Assembly (NCBI GenBank): GCA_016716965.1 | Contig: JADJUP010000030.1 | Coordinates: 62,001 to 126,000, forward strand | Reading direction: 5' to 3' | Origin: Sulfuritalea sp. | GTDB lineage: Bacteria > Pseudomonadota > Gammaproteobacteria > Burkholderiales > Rhodocyclaceae | DNA: 64,000 nucleotides | Shown: positions 51,625 to 59,725 of the stretch, piece by piece | Layout: every line of letters starts with the position of its first letter | How positions within the stretch are numbered: the first letter of the stretch is position 1 | Notes under the pieces: model-generated | What the model was told of the DNA's origin: nothing | Database searches by the model: none | The model's input: only the letters and a program-made list of their open reading frames with translations | Made by a program: the position numbers and the translations under genes

Positions 51625-52524
51625 CTATTCGCCCGCGCGTCCCAGAAACCGGAAAAACGCGCTTTCCAGGGTAAGGGTCGGCTTGATCTCGCTGACCTGG
51701 TGCCCGGCGGCACGCAGGTCCTCGAGCGCCTTCCACAAGTCATCGCGCTTCACCTCGCCGACCCAGCGCCCGGGCGTTTCCGGAGCGAATCCCGCAACCG
51801 GCGAATTCCCCTGCGAACGGATCGTCACCCTGTGTTCGCCACCCAACAAGTCATTCGGCGACTGGATGGTGAGCAGTTGCCCTTCATTGATGAAACCGAA
51901 CTTGTCGGCAACGCGCTCCACGTCGTGCAATACGTGCGACGTAAAGAAGAGTGTTCCGCCATTTTCGCGATACTCGAAAAGGATATCGACGACATCCTTG
52001 CGCCCGACCGGGTCCAGCCCCGAGAGCGGCTCGTCGAGGATCAGCAGGCGTGGCTGCACGGCCATGGCATGTGCCAGGGCGGTGCGTTGTGCCATCCCCT
52101 TGGAGAAACCGCGCACGACCTTGGTCGCAACCTGGTCCAGGCCGAAGCGCGCCAGCCAGTGCAGGCAGTGCGCGCGCGCATCGGCTGGCTTGCAGCCATG
52201 CAGGGCGAGGCCCATGGAAAGGATTTCCAGGGGGTTGAGGTAATCCGGCAGGCTTGGATTCTCGGGCACGTAACCCAGGCCCCGGCGACTCTCGGGACGC
52301 GCCACGTCGACGCCGAACAGCCGGGCCGAGCCGCCGCTGGGCTGCATCACGCCTGTCAGTATCTTGATCGTGGTGCTCTTGCCGGCACCATTGGGCCCAA
52401 TGAAGCCGAAGACTTCACCTTGATCGACCGTCAGCGAAATACCCTTGAGCGCGTCAAAGGCTGGTGTCGCCCAGTTGCGTGGATAAATCTTGCCGAGGTT
52501 CTGAATTTCGATGGCTGCCGTCAT
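51625..52524 (-). CDS. ABC transporter ATP-binding protein (ABC-2 type)
   Basis: 299 residues. Walker A GFIGPNGAGKSTTIKIL, signature VRGFSKGMAQRTALAHA (SKGM variant of LSGGQ), Walker B PRLLILDEPLSGLDPVG and H-loop TLFFTSHVLHDVERVAD. The C-terminal 80 residues are a regulatory extension with ESAFFRFLGR at the end, typical of NatA/drug-export-type ATPases. Last gene of a minus-strand operon with its permease two genes upstream; overlaps the preceding gene by ATGA (52521-52524). Confidence 0.92.
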   Translation of the reverse strand: MTAAIEIQNLGKIYPRNWATPAFDALKGISLTVDQGEVFGFIGPNGAGKSTTIKILTGVMQPSGGSARLFGVDVARPESRRGLGYVPENPSLPDYLNPLEILSMGLALHGCKPADARAHCLHWLARFGLDQVATKVVRGFSKGMAQRTALAHAMAVQPRLLILDEPLSGLDPVGRKDVVDILFEYRENGGTLFFTSHVLHDVERVADKFGFINEGQLLTIQSPNDLLGGEHRVTIRSQGNSPVAGFAPETPGRWVGEVKRDDLWKALEDLRAAGHQVSEIKPTLTLESAFFRFLGRAGE

Positions 52525-53372
52525 GATTTCGGTGGAGAAGTACGGAGGATTATCTGCCCTTTGGGATCCAGATCGAAGCCAAAGCCGATCGGATCTTTCG
52601 GCAGGGCGGGAAGGAGGCCTGGGCCCACCAGTTCTTCCAGCTTCTCAGGACCCCGACCATGGCGTTCGCGAAAAACCGCGGCAACGGCGCGCAGCGACTT
52701 CAAAGCCCGCAAACGTTCTACCCGCCGCTCTAGGTAGGCACGAAAATCCTTGCGCTTGGATTGTTTGGCCATTGCCTCGACGACGCCGATCGCCATGTCG
52801 ATATCCTGCACCTTGTCCATCCACCGCGCGGCCAGATTCTGCATGATCAGCCGATTCTCGTCGTCCTCCGGCATCTTCAGCGCCGCCGCACGCAGCCACT
52901 CTGCAGCACCGGCGTGATCACCCTTGAAGTGCATCAGGTTAAAGGCGTAAAGGAAGGCCGGCTGGTAATCGAAGAAGCGCGCGTGGGTTGCGCGCGCAAG
53001 AACCGTCTGCGCCGCATCGAATTCGCCGGCCCAGGGCAGGATATGCGCCGCGATGTAGTAGTTGTCCTCATGCGCAGGGTTCAACCAGGAGGCGTCCATC
53101 TGCACCCTGCCAAGGACCTGGTACTCCTCGGCACGCATCTTTTCCGTGACCACGACCAGGGCGCGGATAGTGGCAAAATCGGCCGCCAGGTTGCGGTCGC
53201 CCAATGCCATCAGCACTTGCACGAAAAGCGGCAAGGCCACCTGTATCTCGACCGATACGGATTGGCGGGGCTGCGGCCGCAAGCGCTCCACGGTGACGAT
53301 GTACACGGTCGCCAGCATCAGTACCAGCAGCCAGAGCGCTGGGATCCCTCGCGACTTCATACGCGCGTCCAT
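52521..53372 (-). CDS. Membrane-anchored TPR-like hypothetical protein
   Basis: 283 residues. MKSRGIPALWLLVLMLATVYIVTVERL is a single N-terminal anchor, and the rest is helical and probably periplasmic. Repeats such as YYIAAHILPWAGEFDAAQTV and FLYAFNLMHFKGDHAGAAEWL look like TPR hairpins. The C-terminal LPALPKDPIGFGFDLDPKGQI resembles the tail of general-secretion-type or pseudopilin-like proteins. No family is recognised. It sits between permease and ATPase of an ABC-2 transporter, which suggests an accessory subunit. Confidence 0.75.
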   Translation of the reverse strand: MDARMKSRGIPALWLLVLMLATVYIVTVERLRPQPRQSVSVEIQVALPLFVQVLMALGDRNLAADFATIRALVVVTEKMRAEEYQVLGRVQMDASWLNPAHEDNYYIAAHILPWAGEFDAAQTVLARATHARFFDYQPAFLYAFNLMHFKGDHAGAAEWLRAAALKMPEDDENRLIMQNLAARWMDKVQDIDMAIGVVEAMAKQSKRKDFRAYLERRVERLRALKSLRAVAAVFRERHGRGPEKLEELVGPGLLPALPKDPIGFGFDLDPKGQIILRTSPPKS

Positions 53373-53379
53373 GTCCCGA

Positions 53380-54180
53380 CTACTGGAATTCCCGCCGCGA
53401 GAAGGTAATCACGGCTAGCGTCAACAGCAAGGCCGCATAGCTTGCGGCAAGGACCAGGCTCAAGCCCAGGGCCACCCCGTCGGGTGGCAGGCCGTACATT
53501 GGCCAGGCGCGCCAATCGAGCCGCGACAGGTCCGGCAATACCCACTGAATCGCGTTCACGATGGGTGCAAAGCGCATCAATTCGGGGTCGCCGTCCGCGC
53601 CCTGTGCAAGGTATTCGACCACCGCACCCAGGCTCTTCCCGCCGATGGCGAAAGCCAGACCGAGCGCGAGCGGCAGCATCGGCACCGTGGACAATGTCGC
53701 GATCCACAAGGCGAAGGCCGCCACCACGGCCGCATCCACCCAAAGGCCTGCCACCGTGATCCAGTAGGGACTGCCAGTCCGAATCGAAAATCCCTGGTCA
53801 TACCCCAGCCCGGTGTATTGCACCACGATCCAGAGCAGCATGCCGAGCAGCAGGGCCGCCAGAGCCAGAAGTCCGAGCACGCCCAGATAGCGGCCAATCA
53901 CATAGTAACCACGGGCAACGGGGTAGGTCAGCGCAAACAGTACGGTACGTCGGTCAATCTCGCGGCCGATGAGTTCCTGCACCCAGAACAGTGCGAACAG
54001 TACCAGCGAGATGCGGATACCGGACAGGCCGACATCGAGCGCGATGGTCTTGGGCTGGCGCGGCGAAAACGCCGACGAAAGATAGGCTACCCCCATCAGC
54101 AGTATCCCGAGCACCAGGATCGCCTGCACGCTACGGCTACGCAACCCGGCGCGCCATGCGGATAACAAAAAGGTAATCAC
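53380..54180 (-). CDS. ABC-2 type transporter permease
   Basis: 266 residues with six hydrophobic segments (VQAILVLGILLMGVAYLSSA, ISLVLFALFWVQELI, LGVLGLLALAALLLGMLLWI and others). EIDRRTVLFALTYPVARGYYVIGRYLG is the coupling-helix motif of ABC-2 permeases. Start ATG overlaps the end of the OGT-like gene by ATGA (54177-54180). It should pair with the ATPase at 51625. The exported substrate is not indicated by sequence. Confidence 0.88.
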   Translation of the reverse strand: MITFLLSAWRAGLRSRSVQAILVLGILLMGVAYLSSAFSPRQPKTIALDVGLSGIRISLVLFALFWVQELIGREIDRRTVLFALTYPVARGYYVIGRYLGVLGLLALAALLLGMLLWIVVQYTGLGYDQGFSIRTGSPYWITVAGLWVDAAVVAAFALWIATLSTVPMLPLALGLAFAIGGKSLGAVVEYLAQGADGDPELMRFAPIVNAIQWVLPDLSRLDWRAWPMYGLPPDGVALGLSLVLAASYAALLLTLAVITFSRREFQ

Positions 54181-56171
54181 GCGCCAATCTCCTCATCCTG
54201 ATTCTTGGGCTGAAACAATTCATCAGCAAGAATCGCAACGTGCTTTCCGTTTCGATGGTTCTCCCACATGCGGATATAGATGTCCTCAAGGTTTCGGGCA
54301 AATCTCGCCATGTCGAAGAGGGGCGCCGAGCGCCGTGCCACGCGCAGGCGTTCCCGCAAATCGCTCAACCGCTGCCGATCATTGTAGAGCCGCATTGCGA
54401 TCTCGATGTACTGCGCTGGCGTTTCAGCGACCAGTTCCTCCAGTCCGACCGCGAGCAGCATGCTCGCGCCTACCCTTCCAGCGAACGTTTCGCCGCGCAG
54501 GGCAAGAAGCGGCACGCCGGCCCATAGCAAATCCATGCCTGTTGAATGCGAGTTATAGGGAAACGGATCAAGCCCCAGATCGGCAAGCTCGATCCGCGCG
54601 AGGTGATCACCCCTGCTTTCGACGCGCTTCGCAAACACCAGACGCTCGGCATGCACGTCGCGTCTAGTTGCCTCCTGCCGCAGCGCATCAGCGCCCGCAG
54701 TTCCGGGGTCACTCAACCACAAGACGCTGCCGGGCGTCTCGCGTAGCAGGCGGCACCACAGGTCGAACAGCGGCGGGTTGTACTTCTGCACGCCATTCAG
54801 GGAGCAGAATACAAGACCAGACTCTGGCAAGCCTTCGGCATGGCGGCTGGTGGACTGTTTCGGTCGAAGGGTGGTATCCGCAGGGAGGTAGCAGAAGGGC
54901 AACTGCGCGATAGTCTCCGAGTAGCAGTCGGCGTCTCCTGCCGGCGTGACGACGGTATCGCCGATGATGTAGTCGGCTAACGACCTATGGCCCATGGTTC
55001 CCGGATACCCGAGCCAATTGACCTGCACCGGAGCACAGCGCAGAGCCAGCGCTTCGGGCCGGCCGTCCTTGGTCCACCCACTCAAATCCACCAGAATATC
55101 GACATTGTCATGGCGAATTCTTTCGGCAAGATTCGAAACCGTCAAGCTGCCCACATCCACCAATTCGTCGAAGCCGTCGCCCAGGCGCTTCCGAATCTCG
55201 CTACCGTCGTCCGGCGTGGTCGAATACCCCAGCACCTCGAATTGCGTCCGGTCATGGCGCTCGATGATTTCCGGAATGATCAGGCCAACCGGATGCGGAC
55301 AAAAATCTCCGGAAAGATACCCAATGCGCAACCTGCGTCCTTCCGATCCTATGGCCGCGCCGGCAACTGAAGCTTCCTGTGCGTCCGGTACGCAAGTAAG
55401 CACGGTTGCCGCATAGTTCTCGGCGATGCGCCGATGCTCGGACAGGCCCAGGCCCGGAAACAACAACGACATCAGCGGCAAGCCATGTGCGACTCTAAAC
55501 CCGTCGGATTTCACTCTAAGTTCGGCAATCCGCTCGACAATTCCGTCCCAATGAATTCGCCTCAATCCCGTGCCAATCAGTTGGAACAAGACATACAGAT
55601 CTTGTTCGTCATTCTCATCGAGTTGCTGGTAGCAAGTCCACGCTTCATCGTTGCGACCGGAGTAGAAGAGGCAGTCCGCAAGCAACAAGATCGCTTCGAT
55701 ATAGTCGTCAGGGTGCTTGTCGATAGCTTCAAGGAGCAACGGAACTGCCTCGCCCCATCGACGAAGTCGCCTTAGCGCCAGCCCCATGTTCTTCAGCAGT
55801 TCCGGATCGTTGGGTGTGAGCGATCGCGCGCGCTGGAAGCTGGCCAGCGACTCCTCCCATCGCATCAACTGCGACAGTGCAATACCGCGATTGTTGTGCA
55901 ATTCCGCATCCTGCGGATTACGCTGGATCGCGTAATCGAGCAGGGTCACTGCTTCCTCGTAGCGTGCCAGGCCCAGCAGCGAGAAGGACAAGGCCTTCAA
56001 CGCAAGCGGCTGGTTCGGCCGGCTGTTCAGTATCCGCCGCGCCGCGGGCTCGATATCGGCGAAGCGCCCTCCTTCCACCAGGCGCATTAGCACGACCAGT
56101 TCCGGATCGTTGAGGACAGTCCTTGCTTTTCCACCTGGACGCCGTCCCGTATTGCTGCCCTTCGCTGCCAT
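54177..56171 (-). CDS. TPR / SPINDLY-type O-GlcNAc-transferase-like protein
   Basis: 664 residues. Residues about 20-190 are TPR repeats (NQPLALKALSFSLLGLARYE, AELHNNRGIALSQLMRWEES, PELLKNMGLALRRLRRWGE). Residues about 285-650 are the GT41 catalytic region: LRIGYLSGDFCPHPVG, VDILVDLSGWTKDGRP, APVQVNWLGYPGTMGH, and LGLDPFPYNSHSTGMDLLWAGVP. Bacterial members glycosylate proteins, for example flagellin or secreted adhesins. Second gene of the operon, 11 bp after the larger paralogue and coupled to the permease. Confidence 0.9.
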   Translation of the reverse strand: MAAKGSNTGRRPGGKARTVLNDPELVVLMRLVEGGRFADIEPAARRILNSRPNQPLALKALSFSLLGLARYEEAVTLLDYAIQRNPQDAELHNNRGIALSQLMRWEESLASFQRARSLTPNDPELLKNMGLALRRLRRWGEAVPLLLEAIDKHPDDYIEAILLLADCLFYSGRNDEAWTCYQQLDENDEQDLYVLFQLIGTGLRRIHWDGIVERIAELRVKSDGFRVAHGLPLMSLLFPGLGLSEHRRIAENYAATVLTCVPDAQEASVAGAAIGSEGRRLRIGYLSGDFCPHPVGLIIPEIIERHDRTQFEVLGYSTTPDDGSEIRKRLGDGFDELVDVGSLTVSNLAERIRHDNVDILVDLSGWTKDGRPEALALRCAPVQVNWLGYPGTMGHRSLADYIIGDTVVTPAGDADCYSETIAQLPFCYLPADTTLRPKQSTSRHAEGLPESGLVFCSLNGVQKYNPPLFDLWCRLLRETPGSVLWLSDPGTAGADALRQEATRRDVHAERLVFAKRVESRGDHLARIELADLGLDPFPYNSHSTGMDLLWAGVPLLALRGETFAGRVGASMLLAVGLEELVAETPAQYIEIAMRLYNDRQRLSDLRERLRVARRSAPLFDMARFARNLEDIYIRMWENHRNGKHVAILADELFQPKNQDEEIGA

Positions 56172-56182
56172 CGATTGAATCC

Positions 56183-58627
56183 TTACTTGGTGGCAATCAG
56201 ATTGAGCGAAACCATATGCCCCAGCATTCTGGTCTCGCTCGTGTCCGCAAACATTCCCAGTGCTTCGACATGCTCAATCGAGGCGAATCCAACATCCAAA
56301 AGGTAGTCCGTCAAGAAATCGTAGTTCAGGCCGATCCGGTGAAAATCATGCTCATCGACCTGGCCGCCAAACATCAATCGCATGACATGGAACTTTTCCG
56401 CCTTGCTGGCATCCGGCTTTGAGAACAGCCAGACCAGAACGTCGAGATCTGGAACCGACAAATACAGACGTCCTCCCGGCGCCAGAATGCGGTGGATTCC
56501 ATTCAAAGTCTCAAGCATTTCGGTCTGTCCGACGCGCTGCAGCATATGCGAGCAGTAGACATCGGAACAGCTGTCAGCGGCGAATAAGGATAAGTCGTGA
56601 ATGCTGCCGGAGAAGTCGACTTCGGGACGCGGCTCCACATCGAGGATATTCCATCCTTCGCGCGCAATCCTGCCGCCCACATGCAGTTTCAGCAACTCAT
56701 TCGGGACCGTCGCAACGGCGGATTCAAGGGGCAAGTCCGACGAAAAGTTCTCACAATGGTGATGCCACATACCTCGCAGTGCGGCACCCAGGTCGGCACC
56801 CATCCCGCGCTGGTCCATCAGCGGCGAGGAGCGCATTCTTTCGCGCATGGTCTGGCGCAATCCGGACAAGGACTGCGGGTTCTCGGCCAGAGCGACTGCG
56901 ATTTCGACGAATTCGTCGAGATTCTCGGCGACGAATGCCTCCAGACCTATGCTGGTCAGGAGGCTGACGCCGACGCGGGCGGCATGGCGGTCCCCTGCCA
57001 ACGTCACCACCGGAACGCCCATCCAGAGCGCCTCGCAGGTCGTGGTCGTACCATGATAAGGAAAGGTATCGAGCGCAATGTCGATTTCGTTGTAGGCGGC
57101 AAGGTGATCCTCGACGGACCCACGTCGTAGCAGGATCTCGACGCGTCCGGTATCGACGCCGCCGGCGACGAAAGCCTGCCGCAAGCTATCACGTGCCGCT
57201 TCGTCATCGGTGCCGAACACGGATTTAAGCACCAGCCTGGAATTGGGCACGGCCTCCAGCACTTGGGTCCACATAGCGATGCATTCATCGCTCAGTTTGG
57301 CGCGGGAATTGAATGATCCGAAAGTGATTGCCGCCTTAGTCAGGCAAGGTGGCAGCTGGATTTCGGGCGCCGAAGGTGGCGCGGTGTAACAGAGGAAGGC
57401 CCGCGGCAAGCGCCAAAGCGTCTCGCTGAAAAATTCTCCCGTTTCAATCTCCGGGTCCGCCCACGAGTCGGTCAGCCGATAGTCGATGCAATCCAGGCCG
57501 GTGGTATTGGGGTAACCGATCCAACTCACCTGAACCGGTGCCGGCTTGCGCCCGAGAACCAGCGGTCTGGCGGCGGCTGTAATTCCGCTCAGGTCGATCA
57601 GGATGTCGATCCGGTCAGCCGCAATCAGGTCGGCGGTTTCCTGGTCAGGAAGTCCATAAATGCTGCGCCAGACATGAAATATCGGCCGCAGACTCCGGGT
57701 AACCTCGTCCTCGGTACGAAAATTGTAGTAGGCGAACAACTGAAACTGTGTGCGAGACAGATTCCCCAACGCGCCATCGAGAAAGTTCGCAACGGAGTGA
57801 CGACGGAAATCGCCTGACAGGAATCCGACGCGCAGACGTCGTTCGGAATCGGGGCGTTCACTGGGTCGAAACGGGGGCAAGGGTCCGCATTTCTCACGGA
57901 TCATGGCGCCGAAGGTACTATGCAGGGCGAAGATTTCGGCACGACTTCCGAGCGTGTAATTTGCCGCCAGCAAACGATTGCTCCAAGCCGGCAGGGAATC
58001 CGGCGCCAGAGCGATCGCCGACACTAGTTGCCGCTCTGCGTCCTGGTGACGTCCAAGATGCCAATAGCAAAAGCCCAATTCGATCCGCGCTGCGACATAT
58101 TTGGGATCCAATTCCGCCGCGCGCTGGAAGTGCACGATCGACTCGGTGATTCGCCCGTGGGAACGCGCCGCCTGCCCGAGTCGCGCATGCGCCTCGGCTG
58201 ACGTTGGCGAAATTTCGATTGCTCGCCGGGCGCAGTACTCCGCCTCCAGAAGGCGCGTGACATCGTGCAGCAAGCCGCCCAGATTGAGGTGGGCATTGAG
58301 GAAATCCGGGCGTTCTGCCAATGCAGTGCGATAACAGACCTCGGCGGCATTCAAGTCGCCGCGTTGCATGTAGATCAGCCCAAGATTGTTGTTCGCCTCG
58401 GGATACCTGGGCGCAAGTGAAAGGGCCTTCAGATAGCACGACTCCGCCAGTTTCGTTTGCTCGAGCCGACCGTGCAGCGCACCCAGCTTGTAATGTGCTT
58501 CGGGCTCGTCGGGGAATTCGGTTGCGGCCGCCTGCAAAATGTGCAAGGCGTCGACCATCTGGCCTTGCTCACGCAATACGTCGGCTCGTTCGATCGCGGT
58601 TAACAGATCGGAATTATGGTTTTCCAT
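56183..58627 (-). CDS. TPR / O-GlcNAc-transferase-like protein fused to a methyltransferase-like domain
   Basis: 814 residues. Six or seven TPR units occupy residues about 1-220 (EAHYKLGALHGRLEQTKLAE and PEANNNLGLIYMQRGDLNAA). The GT41 domain spans about 270-640: LRVGFLSGDFRRHSVANFL, IDILIDLSGITAAARPLVLG, PVQVSWIGYPNTTG, LDTFPYHGTTTTCEALWMGVP. The last 150 residues resemble a Methyltransf_11-type domain (WNILDVEPRPEVDFSG, VYCSHMLQRVGQTEMLETL, HRILAPGGRLYLSVPDLDVL), although the N-terminal glycine-rich motif I is weak. A protein glycosyltransferase whose product is then modified is a reasonable guess. First gene of the operon. Confidence 0.88.
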   Translation of the reverse strand: MENHNSDLLTAIERADVLREQGQMVDALHILQAAATEFPDEPEAHYKLGALHGRLEQTKLAESCYLKALSLAPRYPEANNNLGLIYMQRGDLNAAEVCYRTALAERPDFLNAHLNLGGLLHDVTRLLEAEYCARRAIEISPTSAEAHARLGQAARSHGRITESIVHFQRAAELDPKYVAARIELGFCYWHLGRHQDAERQLVSAIALAPDSLPAWSNRLLAANYTLGSRAEIFALHSTFGAMIREKCGPLPPFRPSERPDSERRLRVGFLSGDFRRHSVANFLDGALGNLSRTQFQLFAYYNFRTEDEVTRSLRPIFHVWRSIYGLPDQETADLIAADRIDILIDLSGITAAARPLVLGRKPAPVQVSWIGYPNTTGLDCIDYRLTDSWADPEIETGEFFSETLWRLPRAFLCYTAPPSAPEIQLPPCLTKAAITFGSFNSRAKLSDECIAMWTQVLEAVPNSRLVLKSVFGTDDEAARDSLRQAFVAGGVDTGRVEILLRRGSVEDHLAAYNEIDIALDTFPYHGTTTTCEALWMGVPVVTLAGDRHAARVGVSLLTSIGLEAFVAENLDEFVEIAVALAENPQSLSGLRQTMRERMRSSPLMDQRGMGADLGAALRGMWHHHCENFSSDLPLESAVATVPNELLKLHVGGRIAREGWNILDVEPRPEVDFSGSIHDLSLFAADSCSDVYCSHMLQRVGQTEMLETLNGIHRILAPGGRLYLSVPDLDVLVWLFSKPDASKAEKFHVMRLMFGGQVDEHDFHRIGLNYDFLTDYLLDVGFASIEHVEALGMFADTSETRMLGHMVSLNLIATK

Positions 58628-58960
58628 GTTTGGTAAGACATCCCGCGAAATGCATAAGAAATGAACTTACAAGCAGCAAGCATCAGCGTAACGACCTTTG
58701 GCCGAGCGAGTTGGGGCGGGTTGCAGCCCTCAATTGCACAGTGCACCCACAGCACTTTTGACCTGACAGAGTCATTTGCGCACCATCAGGCAGTGCATCG
58801 ATGAACGGGCTAAACCATTCCGCTGAAGGAGTGCGTTGACTTTACGAAGTGGCAGCATCTTGAATGATGGCAAGCCCCTTTCAATGCGCCGTGGCCCGGT
58901 AGGACTTGTGAAAAAAAACGCGCCTTGCGACGCGTTTTTTCTTTCTCCACGTGACGAGTA
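58628..58960. other. 333-bp intergenic region
   Basis: No gene recognised on either strand. The left half should hold the promoter of the OGT-like operon (minus strand), but no clear -35/-10 pair stands out. The right end holds the terminator at 58911-58942. Confidence 0.5.
58911..58942. terminator. Bidirectional terminator after the pilin-partner gene
   Basis: AAAACGCG...CGCGTTTT around a CCTTGCGA loop, with A and T runs on both sides, 18 bp past the stop of the secreted protein at 58961. Confidence 0.8.
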
Positions 58961-59326
58961 TCAGCTCGTCGGAGCGTACGTAGACTGCATGGCAGTGGTC
59001 GCATCGCTGACCGCGCAACCCGTAGCGGCTCCACATGGACCCGCAGAAACTACGGCACCACCCGCCGAAGTTCCGGCGTAGGCAGTCTTGCCCTTGATCG
59101 ATCCGGAGCCAACGCGATAGTAGCTGCCGCCATCTTCCCCGGTTACGTGGGTGTTGGCAGAACACTTGGCCGTAAAGGTCGACTTCACGAAATTCTCGGT
59201 CGTGACCGTGCTTAGTGCAGCAGCGGTAGCGTTTCCTGCCGTACCGGAACAAAAAACCTGAGTCGCGGCGCTATGCGCGGAGACCGCAGACACCGCCAAA
59301 ACCGACGCCAAAATTACTTTTTTCAT
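58961..59326 (-). CDS. Secreted cysteine-containing protein, possible partner of the short pilin
   Basis: 121 residues. MKKVILASVLAVSAVSAHSA is a Sec signal, so the mature protein of about 100 residues is exported. It has four cysteines (26, 55, 98, 104), likely two disulfides, and a Gly/Ser/Thr-rich, beta-like body resembling the globular head of type IV pilins (FTAKCSANTHVTGEDGGSYY; GPCGAATGCAVSDATT). No family is recognised. It begins 10 bp after the short pilin stop on the same strand, an arrangement like the PilA-N/PilA-C pair of Geobacter. Whether it assembles with the pilin is inference. Confidence 0.75.
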   Translation of the reverse strand: MKKVILASVLAVSAVSAHSAATQVFCSGTAGNATAAALSTVTTENFVKSTFTAKCSANTHVTGEDGGSYYRVGSGSIKGKTAYAGTSAGGAVVSAGPCGAATGCAVSDATTAMQSTYAPTS

Positions 59327-59336
59327 GGTGTGCTCC

Positions 59337-59519
59337 TCAGGACGTCGAATTGGTGATGGCCAGGGTCATGACGTTTTTGGCGTCCGACTGAGCCGACTTG
59401 TCTTCAGCCTTCTTCGTGTACTCGCTGAATTGCGGGATCGCAATTGCAGCGAGAATACCGATAATCGCAACCACGATCATCAGCTCGATCAGGGTAAAAC
59501 CCTTTTGTAGCTGTTTCAT
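59337..59519 (-). CDS. Very short type IV pilin (PilA-N-like)
   Basis: 60 residues. MKQLQKG is a prepilin leader cleaved before Phe1, and FTLIELMIVVAIIGILAAIA is the canonical N-terminal helix with Glu5. The mature protein has only 53 residues, against about 140-150 for usual type IV pilins, and lacks a globular domain. Mature Phe1, Phe24 and Tyr27 (IPQFSEY) match the positions in the short Geobacter pilin. The stop is clean, and a separate secreted protein follows 10 bp later. ATG has AGGAGAATACG before it. A truncation by mutation is possible but less likely given the conserved spacing. Confidence 0.85.
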   Translation of the reverse strand: MKQLQKGFTLIELMIVVAIIGILAAIAIPQFSEYTKKAEDKSAQSDAKNVMTLAITNSTS

Positions 59520-59564
59520 TCGTATTCTCCTATTCAGGCGCGACGGTCGTCGCTGAGCTTATCC

Positions 59565-59581
59565 AGCAAGATATATACCAA
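59565..59581 (-). promoter_or_regulatory. Possible sigma-54 promoter of the short pilin
   Basis: Minus strand TTGGTATATATCTTGCT has GG-N10-GC spacing with a TTGCT -12 element, 46-62 bp before the pilin start. Pilin genes in Pseudomonas and Geobacter are RpoN-dependent. The -24 element is imperfect (TTGGTA instead of TGGCAC). Confidence 0.35.
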
Positions 59582-59690
59582 GCGAAGGTCCCGTGACTGG
59601 CCCAGCAGGCCGACGATGCAGGAAGCACAGTTTGCAATCGTGACGAAAATTGTCAGTCGACCGCGATTAACGTCACTCGCACCGACCGAA

Positions 59691-59719
59691 AATCGCCGTC
59701 TCGCCAGCGCCGACTCTCG
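59691..59719 (-). repeat. Dispersed GTCGGCG repeat, intergenic copy
   Basis: Minus strand GAGAGTCGGCGCTGGCGAGA followed by CGGCGATT, just past the HD-GYP stop. It has no clear T-run on the gene strand. Confidence 0.6.
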
Positions 59720-59725
59720 CGGGAA

